Shown here piece by piece: positions 13,701-27,836 of a stretch of 64,000 bases of DNA. The notes below the pieces were generated by a model. The model ran no database searches. It was not told the origin of the DNA and saw only the letters and a program-made list of their open reading frames with translations. The stretch comes from Brachycybe producta (Eukaryota > Arthropoda > Diplopoda > Playtdesmida > Andrognathidae), in the NCBI GenBank assembly GCA_036925085.1, contig JAUPFP010000075.1, positions 558,001 to 622,000 on the forward strand, read 5' to 3'. The position numbers and the translations under genes were made by a program. The stretch's first letter is position 1. Every line of letters starts with the position of its first letter.

Positions 13701-14237
13701 GCAGTTAACTATTATTGTGTGCATTTTCAGTTATTTATATAAAATACGTGTTCAATTTTATCATGCCAGTTATTAATAGATGATTCCCATTATTTAATAA
13801 ATGAAAAGAAATACACCAACAACACCCAGTATTCCCAGGCAGTCAACCATCCAAGTACTGACTGGGCCCAATGTTGCTTAACTTTGGTGATCGGATGAGA
13901 ACCAGTCTGTTCAACATAGTATGGCCATTGACACCCCAAAATGTACAAGTTCAACTTTCGAAAGATCTAAATAAGTTAACTCTTCACTTCAAAAAATACT
14001 TATTACAGTTAACTATTATTTTGTGCATTTTCAGTTATTTATATAAAATAAGTGTTCAATTTTATCATGCCAGTTATTAATATATGATTCCCATTATTTA
14101 AAAAATAGAAAAAAACTATGCCAACAACACCCAGTATTCTCAGGCAGTCACCCATCCAAGTACTGACTGGGCCCAAAGATGCTTAACTTTGGTGATAGGA
14201 TGAGAACCAGTGTGCTCAACATGGTATGGCTGTTGAC
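10762..14237 (-). rRNA. 5S rRNA genes, units 36-47
   Basis: 5' ends at 10881, 11186, 11491, 11796, 12102, 12407, 12712, 13017, 13322, 13627, 13932, 14237. A four-unit motif first appears here. P1 has plus AGCCAAGAACTGACTGG and ACACCCGAAAATG. P2 has CATTGTATGGCCGTTGTCAC, changing RNA nt 2. P3 has CCAGTCTGTTCAACATAG. P4 has CCCAAAGATGC with GTGATAGGATG. P1-P4 occupy units 36-39 and again 44-47, 2,441 bp apart. Confidence 0.92.
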
Positions 14238-14422
14238 GCCCCAAAATGTACAAGTTCAACTTTCGAAAGATCTAAATAAGTTAACTCTCCACTTCAAAAA
14301 AATACTTATTACAGTTAACTATTATTGTGTGCATTTTCAGTTATTTATATAAAATAAGTGTTCAATTTTATCATGCCAGTTATTAATAGATGATTCCCAT
14401 TATTTAAAAAATGAAAAGAAAT

Positions 14423-17400
14423 ACAAAAACTACACCCAGTATACCCAGGCAGTCACCAATCCAAGTACTGACTGGGCCCAATGTTGCTTAACTTTGGTGA
14501 TCAGATAAGAACCAGTGTGTTCAACATGGTATGGCCGTTGACACCCGAAAATGTACAAGTACAACTTTCGAAAGATCTAAATAAGTTAACTCTCCACTTC
14601 AAAAAATACTTATTACAGTTAACTATTATTGTGTGCATTTTCAGTTATTTATATAAAATAAGTGTTCAATTTTATCATGCCATTTATTAATGTATGATTC
14701 CCAATATTTAAAAAATAGAAAAAAATTATGCCAACAACACCCAGTATTCCCAGGCAGTCACCCATCCAAGTACTGACTGGGCCCAATGTTGCTTAACTTT
14801 GGTGATTGGATGAGAACCAGTGTGTTCAACATGGTATGGCCATTGACAAACCAAAATGTAAAAGTTCAACTTTCGAAAGATCTAAATAAGTTAACTCTCC
14901 ACTTCAAAAAATACTTATTACAGTTAACTATTATTGTGTGCATTTTCAGTTATTTATATAAAATAAGTGTTCAATTTTATCATGCCAGTTATTAATAGAT
15001 GATTCCCATTATTTAAAAAATGAAAAGAAATACACCAACAACACCCAGTATTCCCAGGCAGTCAACCAGCCAAGAACTGACTGGGCCCAATGTTGCTTAA
15101 CTTTGGTAATCAGATGAGAACCAGTGTGTTCAACATGGTATGGTCGTTGACACCCGAAAATGTACAAGTTCAACTTTCGAAAGATCTAAATAAGTTAACT
15201 CTCCACTTCAAAAAATACTTATTACAGTTAACTATTATTGTGTGCATTTTCAGTTATTTATATAAAATAAGTGTTCAATTTTATCATGCCAGTTATTAAT
15301 ATATGATTCCCATTATTTAAAAAATAGAAAAAAATTATGCCAACAACACCCAGTATTCCCAGCCAGTCACCCATCCAAGTATTGACTGGGCCCAATGTTG
15401 CTTAACTTTGGTGATCGGATGAGATCCAGTGTGTTCAACATTGTATGGCCGTTGTCACCCCAAAATGTACAAGTTCAACTTTCGAAAGATCTAAATAAGT
15501 TAACTCTCCACTTCAAAAAAATACTTATTACAGTTAACTATTATTGTGTGCATTTTCAGTTATTTATATAAAATACGTGTTCAATTTTATCATGCCAGTT
15601 ATTAATAGATGATTCCCATTATTTAATAAATGAAAAGAAATACACCAACAACACCCAGTATTCCCAGGCAGTCAACCATCCAAGTACTGACTGGGCCCAA
15701 TGTTGCTTAACTTTGGTGATCGGATGAGAACCAGTCTGTTCAACATAGTATGGCCATTGACACCCCAAAATGTACAAGTTCAACTTTCGAAAGATCTAAA
15801 TAAGTTAACTCTTCACTTCAAAAAATACTTATTACAGTTAACTATTATTTTGTGCATTTTCAGTTATTTATATAAAATAAGTGTTCAATTTTATCATGCC
15901 AGTTATTAATATATGATTCCCATTATTTAAAAAATAGAAAAAAACTATGCCAACAACACCCAGTATTCTCAGGCAGTCACCCATCCAAGTACTGACTGGG
16001 CCCAAAGATGCTTAACTTTGGTGATAGGATGAGAACCAGTGTGCTCAACATGGTATGGCTGTTGACGCCCCAAAATGTACAAGTTCAACTTTCGAAAGAT
16101 CTAAATAAGTTAACTCTCCACTTCAAAAAAATACTTATTACAGTTAACTATTATTGTGTGCATTTTCAGTTATTTATATAAAATAAGTGTTCAATTTTAT
16201 CATGCCAGTTATTAATAGATGATTCCCATTATTTAAAAAATGAAAAGAAATACACCAACAACACCCAGTATACCCAGGCAGTCACCAATCCAAGTACTGA
16301 CTGGGCCCAATGTTGCTTAACTTTGGTGATCAGATGAGAACCAGTGTGTTCAACATGGTATGGCCGTTGACACCCGAAAATGTACAAGTACAACTTTCGA
16401 AAGATCTAAATAAGTTAACTCTCCACTTCAAAAAATACTTATTACAGTTAACTATTATTGTGTGCATTTTCAGTTATTTATATAAAATAAGTGTTCAATT
16501 TTATCATGCCATTTATTAATGTATGATTCCCAATATTTAAAAAATAGAAAAAAATTATGCCAACAACACCCAGTATTCCCAGGCAGTCACCCATCCAAGT
16601 ACTGACTGGGCCCAATGTTGCTTAACTTTGGTGATTGGATGAGAACCAGTGTGTTCAACATGGTATGGCCATTGACACCCCAAAATGTACAAGTTCAACT
16701 TTCGAAAGATCTAAATAAGTTAACTCTCCACTTCAAAAAATACTTATTACAGTTAACTATTATTGTGTGCATTTTCAGTTATTTATATAAAATAAGTGTT
16801 CAATTTTATCATGCCAGTTATTAATAGATGATTCCCATTATTTAAAAAATGAAAAGAAATACACCAACAACACCCAGTATTCCCAGACAGTCACCCACCC
16901 AAGTACTGACTGGGCCCAATGTTGCTTAACTTTGGTGATCGGATGAGAACCAGTGTGTTCAACATGGTATGGCTGTTGACACCCCAAAATGTACAAGTTC
17001 AACTTTCGAAAGATCTAAATAAGTTAACTCTCCACTTCAAAAAATACTTATTACAGTTAACTATTATTGTGTGCATTTTCAGTTATTTATATAAAATAAG
17101 TGTTCAATTTTATCATGCCAGTTATTAATAGATGATTCCCATTATTTAAAAAATGAAAAGAAATACACCAACAACACACAGCATTCCCAGGCAGTCCCCC
17201 ATCCAAGTACTGACTGGGCCCAATGTTGCTTAACTTTGGTGATCGGATGAGAACCAGTGTGTTCAAAATAGTATGGCTATTGACACCCCAAAATGTACAA
17301 GTTCAACTTTCGAAAGATCTAAATAAGTTAACTCTCCACTTCAAAAAAATACTTATTACAGTTAACTATTATAGTGTGCATTTTCAGTTATTTATATAAA

Positions 17401-17589
17401 ATAAGTGTTCAATTTTATCATGCCAGTTATTAATAGATGATTCCCATTATTTAAAAAATGAAAAGAAATACACCAACAACACCCAGTATCCCCAGGCAGT
17501 CACCCATCCAAGTACTGACTGGGCCCAATGTTGCTTAACTTTGGTGATCGGATGAGAACCAGTGTGTTCAACATGGTATGGCCGTTGAC
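14423..17589 (-). rRNA. 5S rRNA genes, units 48-58
   Basis: 5' ends at 14542, 14847, 15151, 15456, 15761, 16066, 16371, 16676, 16980, 17284, 17589. P1-P4 recur at units 50-53. Units 48/49 and 54/55 are near copies 1,829 bp apart, sharing the spacer markers CATTTATTAATGTATG and CCCAATATTT. Unit 57 has TTCAAAATAGTATGGC, a helix II change seen again in unit 77. Confidence 0.92.
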
Positions 17590-17774
17590 ACCCCAAAATG
17601 TACAAGTTCAACTTTCGAAAAATCTAAATAAGTTAACTCTCCACTTCAAAAAAATACTTATTACAGTTAACTATTATTGTGTGCATTTTCAGTTATTTAT
17701 ATAAAATAAGTGTTCAATTTTATCATGCTAGTTATTAATAGATGATTCCCATTATTTAAAAAATGAAAAGAAAT

Positions 17775-20333
17775 ACACCAACAACACCCAGTAATTCCAG
17801 GCAGTCAACCAGCCAAGAACTGACTGGACCCAATGTTGCTTAACTTTGGTGATCAGATGAGAACCAGTGTGTTCAACATGGTATGGTCGTTGACACCCGA
17901 AAATGTACAAGTTCAACTTTTGAAAGATCTAAATAAGTTAACTCTCCACTTCAAAAAATACTTATTACAGTTAACTATTATTGTGTGCATTTTCAGTTAT
18001 TTATATAAAATAAGTGTTCAATTTTATCATGCCAGTTATTAATATATGATTCCCATTATTTAAAAAATAGAAAAAAATTATGCCAACAACACCCAGTATT
18101 CCCAGCCAGTCACCCATCCAAGTACTGACTGGGCCCAATGTTGCTTAACTTTGGTGATCGGATGAGATCCAGTGTGTTCAACATTGTATGGCCGTTGTCA
18201 CCCCAAAATGTACAAGTTCAACTTTCGAAAGATCTAAATAAGTTAACTCTCCACTTCAAAAAAATACTTATTACAGTTAACTATTATTGTGTGCATTTTC
18301 AGTTATTTATATAAAATACGTGTTCAATTTTATCATGCCAGTTATTAATAGATGATTCCCATTATTTAATAAATGAAAAGAAATACACCAACAACACCCA
18401 GTATTCCCAGGCAGTCAACCATCCAAGTACTGACTGGGCCCAATGTTGCTTAACTTTGGTGATCGGATGAGAACCAGTCTGTTCAACATAGTATGGCCAT
18501 TGACACCCCAAAATGTACAAGTTCAACTTTCGAAAGATCTAAATAAGTTAACTCTTCACTTCAAAAAATACTTATTACAGTTAACTATTATTTTGTGCAT
18601 TTTCAGTTATTTATATAAAATAAGTGTTCAATTTTATCATGCCAGTTATTAATATATGATTCCCATTATTTAAAAAATAGAAAAAAACTATGCCAACAAC
18701 ACCCAGTATTCTCAGGCAGTCACCCATCCAAGTACTGACTGGGCCCAAAGATGCTTAACTTTGGTGATAGGATGAGAACCAGTGTGCTCAACATGGTATG
18801 GCTGTTGACGCCCCAAAATGTACAAGTTCAACTTTCGAAAGATCTAAATAAGTTAACTCTCCACTTCAAAAAAATACTTATTACAGTTAACTATTATTGT
18901 GTGCATTTTCAGTTATTTATATAAAATAAGTGTTCAATTTTATCATGCCAGTTATTAATAGATGATTCCCATTATTTAAAAAATGAAAAGAAATACACCA
19001 ACAACACCCAGTATTCCCAGGCAGTCAACCACCCAAGTACTGACTGGGCCCAATGTTGCTTAACTTTGGTGATTGGATGAAAACCAGTGTGTTCAACATG
19101 GTATGGCTGTTGACACCCCAAAATGTACAAGTTCAACTTTCGAAAGATCTAAATAAGTTAACTCTCCACTTCAAAAAATACTTATTACAGTTAACTATTA
19201 TTGTGTGCATTTTCAGTTATTTATATAAAATAAGTGTTCAATTTTATCATGCCAGTTATTAATAGATGATTCCCATTATTTAAAAAATGAAAAGAAATAC
19301 ACCAACAACACCCAGTATTCCCAGGCAGTCAACCAGCCAAGAACTGACTGGGCCCAATGTTGCTTAACTTTGGTGATCAGATGAGAACCAGTGTGTTCAA
19401 CATGGTATGGTCGTTGACACCCGAAAATGTACAAGTTCAACTTTCGAAAGATCTAAATAAGTTAACTCTCCACTTCAAAAAATACTTATTACAGTTAACT
19501 ATTATTGTGTGCATTTTCAGTTATTTATATAAAATAAGTGTTCAATTTTATCATGCCAGTTATTAATATATGATTCCCATTATTTAAAAAATAGAAAAAA
19601 ATTATGCCAACAACACCCAGTATTCCCAGCCAGTCACCCATCCAAGTATTGACTGGGCCCAATGTTGCTTAACTTTGGTGATCGGATGAGATCCAGTGTG
19701 TTCAACATTGTATGGCCGTTGTCACCCCAAAATGTACAAGTTCAACTTTCGAAAGATCTAAATAAGTTAACTCTCCACTTCAAAAAAATACTTATTACAG
19801 TTAACTATTATTGTGTGCATTTTCAGTTATTTATATAAAATACGTGTTCAATTTTATCATGCCAGTTATTAATAGATGATTCCCATTATTTAATAAATGA
19901 AAAGAAATACACCAACAACACCCAGTATTCCCAGGCAGTCAACCATCCAAGTACTGACTGGGCCCAATGTTGCTTAACTTTGGTGATCGGATGAGAACCA
20001 GTCTGTTCAACATAGTATGGCCATTGACACCCCAAAATGTACAAGTTCAACTTTCGAAAGATCTAAATAAGTTAACTCTTCACTTCAAAAAATACATATT
20101 ACAGTTAACTATTATTTTGTGCATTTTCAGTTATTTATATAAAATAAGTGTTCAATTTTATCATGCCAGTTATTAATATATGATTCCCATTATTTAAAAA
20201 ATAGAAAAAAACTATGCCAACAACACCCAGTATTCTCAGGCAGTCACCCATCCAAGTACTGACTGGGCCCAAAGATGCTTAACTTTGGTGATAGGATGAG
20301 AACCAGTGTGCTCAACATGGTATGGCTGTTGAC
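17775..20333 (-). rRNA. 5S rRNA genes, units 59-67
   Basis: 5' ends at 17894, 18199, 18504, 18809, 19114, 19418, 19723, 20028, 20333. The order is P1-P2-P3-P4, one unit with GATTGGATGAAAACC, then P1-P2-P3-P4. Units 60-67 are the first copy of an eight-unit duplication whose second copy is units 68-75. Unit 66 carries a spacer change, AATACATATTAC, that is shared only with unit 74. Confidence 0.92.
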
Positions 20334-22772
20334 GCCCCAAAATGTACAAGTTCAACTTTCGAAAGATCTAAATAAGTTAACTCTCCACTTCAAAAAATAC
20401 TTATTACAGTTAACTATTATTGTGTGCATTTTCAGTTATTTATATAAAATAAGTGTTCAATTTTATCATGCCAGTTATTAATATATGATTCCCATTATTT
20501 AAAAAATAGAAAAAAATTATGCCAACAACACCCAGTATTCCCAGCCAGTCACCCATCCAAGTACTGACTGGGCCCAATGTTGCTTAACTTTGGTGATCGG
20601 ATGAGATCCAGTGTGTTCAACATTGTATGGCCGTTGTCACCCCAAAATGTACAAGTTCAACTTTCGAAAGATCTAAATAAGTTAACTCTCCACTTCAAAA
20701 AAATACTTATTACAGTTAACTATTATTGTGTGCATTTTCAGTTATTTATATAAAATACGTGTTCAATTTTATCATGCCAGTTATTAATAGATGATTCCCA
20801 TTATTTAATAAATGAAAAGAAATACACCAACAACACCCAGTATTCCCAGGCAGTCAACCATCCAAGTACTGACTGGGCCCAATGTTGCTTAACTTTGGTG
20901 ATCGGATGAGAACCAGTCTGTTCAACATAGTATGGCCATTGACACCCCAAAATGTACAAGTTCAACTTTCGAAAGATCTAAATAAGTTAACTCTTCACTT
21001 CAAAAAATACTTATTACAGTTAACTATTATTTTGTGCATTTTCAGTTATTTATATAAAATAAGTGTTCAATTTTATCATGCCAGTTATTAATATATGATT
21101 CCCATTATTTAAAAAATAGAAAAAAACTATGCCAACAACACCCAGTATTCTCAGGCAGTCACCCATCCAAGTACTGACTGGGCCCAAAGATGCTTAACTT
21201 TGGTGATAGGATGAGAACCAGTGTGCTCAACATGGTATGGCTGTTGACGCCCCAAAATGTACAAGTTCAACTTTCGAAAGATCTAAATAAGTTAACTCTC
21301 CACTTCAAAAAAATACTTATTACAGTTAACTATTATTGTGTGCATTTTCAGTTATTTATATAAAATAAGTGTTCAATTTTATCATGCCAGTTATTAATAG
21401 ATGATTCCCATTATTTAAAAAATGAAAAGAAATACACCAACAACACCCAGTATTCCCAGGCAGTCAACCACCCAAGTACTGACTGGGCCCAATGTTGCTT
21501 AACTTTGGTGATTGGATGAAAACCAGTGTGTTCAACATGGTATGGCTGTTGACACCCCAAAATGTACAAGTTCAACTTTCGAAAGATCTAAATAAGTTAA
21601 CTCTCCACTTCAAAAAATACTTATTACAGTTAACTATTATTGTGTGCATTTTCAGTTATTTATATAAAATAAGTGTTCAATTTTATCATGCCAGTTATTA
21701 ATAGATGATTCCCATTATTTAAAAAATGAAAAGAAATACACCAACAACACCCAGTATTCCCAGGCAGTCAACCAGCCAAGAACTGACTGGGCCCAATGTT
21801 GCTTAACTTTGGTGATCAGATGAGAACCAGTGTGTTCAACATGGTATGGTCGTTGACACCCGAAAATGTACAAGTTCAACTTTCGAAAGATCTAAATAAG
21901 TTAACTCTCCACTTCAAAAAATACTTATTACAGTTAACTATTATTGTGTGCATTTTCAGTTATTTATATAAAATAAGTGTTCAATTTTATCATGCCAGTT
22001 ATTAATATATGATTCCCATTATTTAAAAAATAGAAAAAAATTATGCCAACAACACCCAGTATTCCCAGCCAGTCACCCATCCAAGTATTGACTGGGCCCA
22101 ATGTTGCTTAACTTTGGTGATCGGATGAGATCCAGTGTGTTCAACATTGTATGGCCGTTGTCACCCCAAAATGTACAAGTTCAACTTTCGAAAGATCTAA
22201 ATAAGTTAACTCTCCACTTCAAAAAAATACTTATTACAGTTAACTATTATTGTGTGCATTTTCAGTTATTTATATAAAATACGTGTTCAATTTTATCATG
22301 CCAGTTATTAATAGATGATTCCCATTATTTAATAAATGAAAAGAAATACACCAACAACACCCAGTATTCCCAGGCAGTCAACCATCCAAGTACTGACTGG
22401 GCCCAATGTTGCTTAACTTTGGTGATCGGATGAGAACCAGTCTGTTCAACATAGTATGGCCATTGACACCCCAAAATGTACAAGTTCAACTTTCGAAAGA
22501 TCTAAATAAGTTAACTCTTCACTTCAAAAAATACATATTACAGTTAACTATTATTTTGTGCATTTTCAGTTATTTATATAAAATAAGTGTTCAATTTTAT
22601 CATGCCAGTTATTAATATATGATTCCCATTATTTAAAAAATAGAAAAAAACTATGCCAACAACACCCAGTATTCTCAGGCAGTCACCCATCCAAGTACTG
22701 ACTGGGCCCAAAGATGCTTAACTTTGGTGATAGGATGAGAACCAGTGTGCTCAACATGGTATGGCTGTTGAC
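18080..22772. repeat. Eight-unit tandem duplication (2,439 bp period)
   Basis: All eight gene positions of 18,199-20,333 recur at +2,439 bp. The rare spacer variant AATACATATT occurs at the matching place in both copies (units 66 and 74). A visible difference is one A in the spacer A-run of unit 67 versus unit 75. The duplication is therefore recent compared with unit-to-unit divergence. Confidence 0.85.
20519..22772 (-). rRNA. 5S rRNA genes, units 68-75
   Basis: 5' ends at 20638, 20943, 21248, 21553, 21857, 22162, 22467, 22772. Each lies exactly 2,439 bp after its partner in units 60-67 and shares that unit's private markers. The order is P2-P3-P4, the GATTGGATGAAAACC unit, then P1-P2-P3-P4. 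Confidence 0.93.
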
Positions 22773-22957
22773 GCCCCAAAATGTACAAGTTCAACTTTCG
22801 AAAGATCTAAATAAGTTAACTCTCCACTTCAAAAAAATACTTATTACAGTTAACTATTATTGTGTGCATTTTCAGTTATTTATATAAAATAAGTGTTCAA
22901 TTTTATCATGCCAGTTATTAATAGATGATTCCCATTATTTAAAAAATGAAAAGAAAT

Positions 22958-25518
22958 ACACCAACAACACCCAGTATACCCAGGCAGTCACCAATCCAAG
23001 TACTGACTGGGCCCAATGTTGCTTAACTTTGGTGATCAGATGAGAACCAGTGTGTTCAACATGGTATGGCCGTTGACACCCGAAAATGTACAAGTACAAC
23101 TTTCGAAAGATCTAAATAAGTTAACTCTCCACTTCAAAAAATACTTATTACAGTTAACTATTATTGTGTGCATTTTCAGTTATTTATATAAAATAAGTGT
23201 TCAATTTTATCATGCCATTTATTAATGTATGATTCCCAATATTTAAAAAATAGAAAAAAATTATGCCAACAACACCCAGTATTCCCAGGCAGTCACCCAT
23301 CCAAGTACTGACTGGGCCCAATGTTGCTTAACTTTGGTGATCGGATGAGAACCAGTGTGTTCAAAATAGTATGGCTATTGACACCCCAAAATGTACAAGT
23401 TCAACTTTCGAAAGATCTAAATAAGTTAACTCTCCACTTCAAAAAAATACTTATTACAGTTAACTATTATAGTGTGCATTTTCAGTTATTTATATAAAAT
23501 AAGTGTTCAATTTTATCATGCCAGTTATTAATAGATGATTCCCATTATTTAAAAAATGAAAAGAAATACACCAACAACACCCAGTATCCCCAGGCAGTCA
23601 CCCATCCAAGTACTGACTGGGCCCAATGTTGCTTAACTTTGGTGATCGGATGAGAACCAGTGTGTTCAACATGGTATGGCCGTTGACACCCCAAAATGTA
23701 CAAGTTCAACTTTCGAAAGATCTAAATAAGTTAACTCTCCACTTCAAAAAAATACTTATTACAGTTAACTATTATAGTGTGCATTTTCAGTTATTTATAT
23801 AAAATAAGTGTTCAATTTTATCATGCCAGTTATTAATAGATGATTCCCATTATTTAAAAAATGAAAAGAAATACACCAACAACACCCAGTATTCCCAGGC
23901 AGTCACCAATCCAAGTACTGACTGGGCCCAATGTTGCTTAACTTTGGTGATCAGATGAGAACCAGTGTGTTCAACATGGTATGGCCGTTGACACCCGAAA
24001 ATGTACAAGTTCAACTTTCAAAAGATCTAAATAAGTTAACTCTCCACTTCAAAAAATACTTATTACAGTTAACTATTATTGTGTGCATTTTCAGTTATTT
24101 ATATAAAATAAGTGTTCAATTTTATCATGCCAGTTATTAATAGATGATTCCCATTATTTAAAAAAATAGAAAAAAATTATGCCAACAACACCCAGTATTC
24201 CCAGGCAGTCACCCATCCAAGTACTGACTGGGCCCAATGTTGCTTAACTTTGGTGATCGGATGAGAACCAGTGTGTTCAACATGGTATGGCCGTTGACAC
24301 CCCAAAATGTACAAGTTCAACTTTCGAAAGATCTAAATAAGTTAACTCTCCACTTCAAAAAATACTTATTACAGTTAACTATTATTGTGTGCATTTTCAG
24401 TTATTTATATAAAATAAGTGTTCAATTTTATCATGCCAGTTATTAATATATGATTCCCATTATTTAAAAAATAGAAAAAAATTATGTCAACAACACACAG
24501 TATTCCCAGGCAGTCACCCATCTAAGTACTGACTGGGCCCAATGTTGCTTAACTTTGGTGATCAGATGAGAACTAGTGTGTTCAACATGGTATGGCCGTT
24601 GACACCCCAAAATGTACAAGTTCAACTTTCGAAAGATCTAAATAAGTTAACTCTCCACTTCAAAAAAATACTTATTACAGTTAACTATTATAGTGTGCAT
24701 TTTCAGTTATTTATATAAAATAAGTGTTCAATTTTATCATGCCAGTTATTAATAGATGATTCCCATTATTTAAAAAATGAAAAGAAATACACCAACAACA
24801 CCCAGTATCCCCAGGCAGTCACCCATCCAAGTACTGACTGGGCCCAATGTTGCTTAACTTTGGTGATCGGATGAGAACCAGTGTGTTCAACATGGTATGG
24901 CCGTTGACACCCCAAAATGTACAAGTTCAACTTTCGAAAAATCTAAATAAGTTAACTCTCCACTTCAAAAAAATACTTATTACAGTTAACTATTATTGTG
25001 TGCATTTTCAGTTATTTATATAAAATAAGTGTTCAATTTTATCATGCCAGTTATTAATAGATGATTCCCATTATTTAAAAAATGAAAAGAAATACACCAA
25101 CAACACCCAGTAATTCCAGGCAGTCAACCAGCCAAGAACTGACTGGGCCCAATGTTGCTTAACTTTGGTGATCAGATGAGAACCAGTGTGTTCAACATGG
25201 TATGGTCGTTGACACCCGAAAATGTACAAGTTCAACTTTCGAAAGATCTAAATAAGTTAACTCTCCACTTCAAAAAAATACTTATTACAGTTAACTATTA
25301 TTGTGTGCATTTTCAGTTATTTATATAAAATAAGTGTTCAATTTTATCATGCCAGTTATTAATAGATGATTCCCATTATTTAAAAAATGAAAAGAAATAC
25401 ACCAACAACACCCAGTATACCCAGGCAGTCACCCATTCAAGTACTGCCTAGGCCCAATGTTGCTTAACTTTGGTGATCAGATGAGAACCAGTGTGTTCAA
25501 CATGGTATGGCCGTTGAC
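22958..25518 (-). rRNA. 5S rRNA genes, units 76-84
   Basis: 5' ends at 23077, 23382, 23687, 23992, 24298, 24603, 24908, 25213, 25518. Unit 76 matches units 48 and 54 (CATTTATTAATGTATG spacer). Units 80-83 resemble units 41-44. Unit 84 is of the CCTAGG subtype with GATCAGATGAG. Unit 79 has CTTTCAAAAG in the upstream palindrome. Confidence 0.92.
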
Positions 25519-25704
25519 ACCCCAAAATGTACAAGTTCAACTTTCGAAAGATCTAAATAAGTTAACTCTCCACTTCAAAAAAATACTTATTACAGTTAAC
25601 TATTATTGTGTGCATTTTCAGTTATTTATATAAAATAAGTGTTCAATTTTATCATGCCAGTTATTAATAGATGATTCCCATTATTTAAAAAATAGAAAAA
25701 AATT

Positions 25705-27651
25705 ATGCCAACAACACCCAGTATTCCCAGGCAGTCACCCATCCAAGTACTGACTGGGCCCAACGTTGCTTAACTTTGGTGATCGGATGAGAACCAGTGT
25801 GTTCAACATGGTATGGCCATTGACACCCCAAAATGTACAAGTTCAACTTTCGAAAGATCTAAATAAGTTAACTCTCCACTTCAAAAAATACTTATTACAG
25901 TTGACTATTATTGTGTGCATTTTCAGTTATTTATATAAAATAAGTGTTCAATTTTATCATGCCAGTTATTAATATATGATTCCCATTATTTAAAAAATAG
26001 AAAAAAATTATGTCAACAACACACAGTATTTCCAGGCAGTCACCCATCCAAGTACTGACTGGGCCCAATGTTGCTTAACTTTGGTGATCAGATGAGAACC
26101 AGTGTGTTCAACATGGTATGGCCGTTGACACCCCAAAATGTACAAGTTCAACTTTCGAAAGATCTAAATAAGTTAACTCTCCACTTCAAAAAATACTTAT
26201 TACAGTTAAATAATATTGTGTGCATTTTCAGTTATTTATATAAAATAAGTGTTCAATTTTATCATGCCAGTTATTAATAGATGATTCCCATTATTTAAAA
26301 AATGAAAAGAAATACACCAACAACACCCAGTATTCCCAGGCAGTCACCCATCCAAGTACTGACTGGGCCCAATGTTGCTTAACTTTGGTGATCGGATGAG
26401 AACCAGTGTGTTCAAATGGTATGGCCGTTGACACCCCAAAATGTACAAGTTCAACTTTCGAAAGATCTAAATAAGTTAACTCTCCACTTCAAAAAATACT
26501 TATTACAGTTAACTATTATTGTGTGCATTTTCAGTTATTTATATAAAATAAGTGTTCAATTTTATCATGCCAGTTATTAATATATGATTCCCATTATTTA
26601 AAAAATAGAAAAAAATTATGCCAACAACACCCAGTATTCCCAGGCAGTCACCCATCCAAGTACTGACTGGGCCCAATGTTGCTTAACTTTGGTGATCGGA
26701 TGAGAACCAGTGTGTTCAACATAGTACGGCCGTTGACACCCCAAAATGTACAAGTTCAACATTCGAAAGATCTAAATAAGTTAACTCTCCACTTCAAAAA
26801 AATACTTATTACAGTTAACTATTATTGTGTGCATTTTCAGTTATTTATATAAAATAAGTGTTCAATTTTATCATGCCAGTTATTAATAGATGATTCCGAT
26901 TATTTAAAAAATGAAAAGAAATACACCAACAACACCCAGTATTCCCAGGCAGTCACCCACCCAAGTACTGACTGGGCCCAATGTTGCTTAACTTTGGTGA
27001 TCGGATGAGAACCAGTGTGTTCAACATGGTATGGCTGTTGACACCCCAAAATGTACAAGTTCAACTTTCGAAAGATCTAAATAAGTTAACTCTCCACTTC
27101 AAAAAATACTTATTACAGTTAACTATTATTGTGTGCATTTTCAGTTATTTATATAAAATAAGTGTTCAATTTTATCATGCCAGTTATTAATAGATGATTC
27201 CCATTATTTAAAAAATGAAAAGAAATACACCAACAACACACAGCATTCCCAGGCAGTCCCCCATCCAAGTACTGACTGGGCCCAATGTTGCTTAACTTTG
27301 GTGATCGGATGAGAACCAGTGTGTTAAACATGGTATGGCCGTTGACACCCCAAAATGTACAAGTTCAACTTTCGAAAGATCTAAATAAGTTAACTCTCCA
27401 CTTCAAAAAATACTTATTACAGTATACTATTATTGTGTGCATTTTCAGTTATTTATATAAAATAAGTGTTCAATTTTATCATGCCAGTTATTAATATATG
27501 ATTCCCATTATTTAAAAAATAGAAAAAAATTATGCCAACAACACCCAGCATTCCCAGGCAGTCACCCATTCAAGTACTGCCTAGGCCCAATGTTGCTTAA
27601 CTTTGGTGATCAGATGAGAACCAGTGTGTTCAACATGGTATGGCCGTTGAC
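25705..27651 (-). rRNA. 5S rRNA genes, units 85-91
   Basis: 5' ends at 25824, 26129, 26432, 26737, 27042, 27346, 27651. Units 85-90 match units 5-10 marker for marker, including the one-base-shorter unit 87 (partner of unit 7), the ACATTCGAAAG variant of unit 88 and the GTATACT spacer of unit 90. All are at an offset of exactly 24,391 bp. Unit 91 is of the CCTAGG subtype like unit 12, so the partner of unit 11 is missing. Confidence 0.93.
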
Positions 27652-27836
27652 ACCCCAAAATGTACAAGTTCAACTTTCGAAAGATCTAAATAAGTTAACT
27701 CTCCACTTCAAAAAAATACTTATTACAGTTAACTATTATTGTGTGCATTTTCAGTTATTTATATAAAATAAGTGTTCAATTTTATAATGCCAGTTATTAA
27801 TAGATGATTCCCATTATTTAAAAAATGAAAAGAAAT

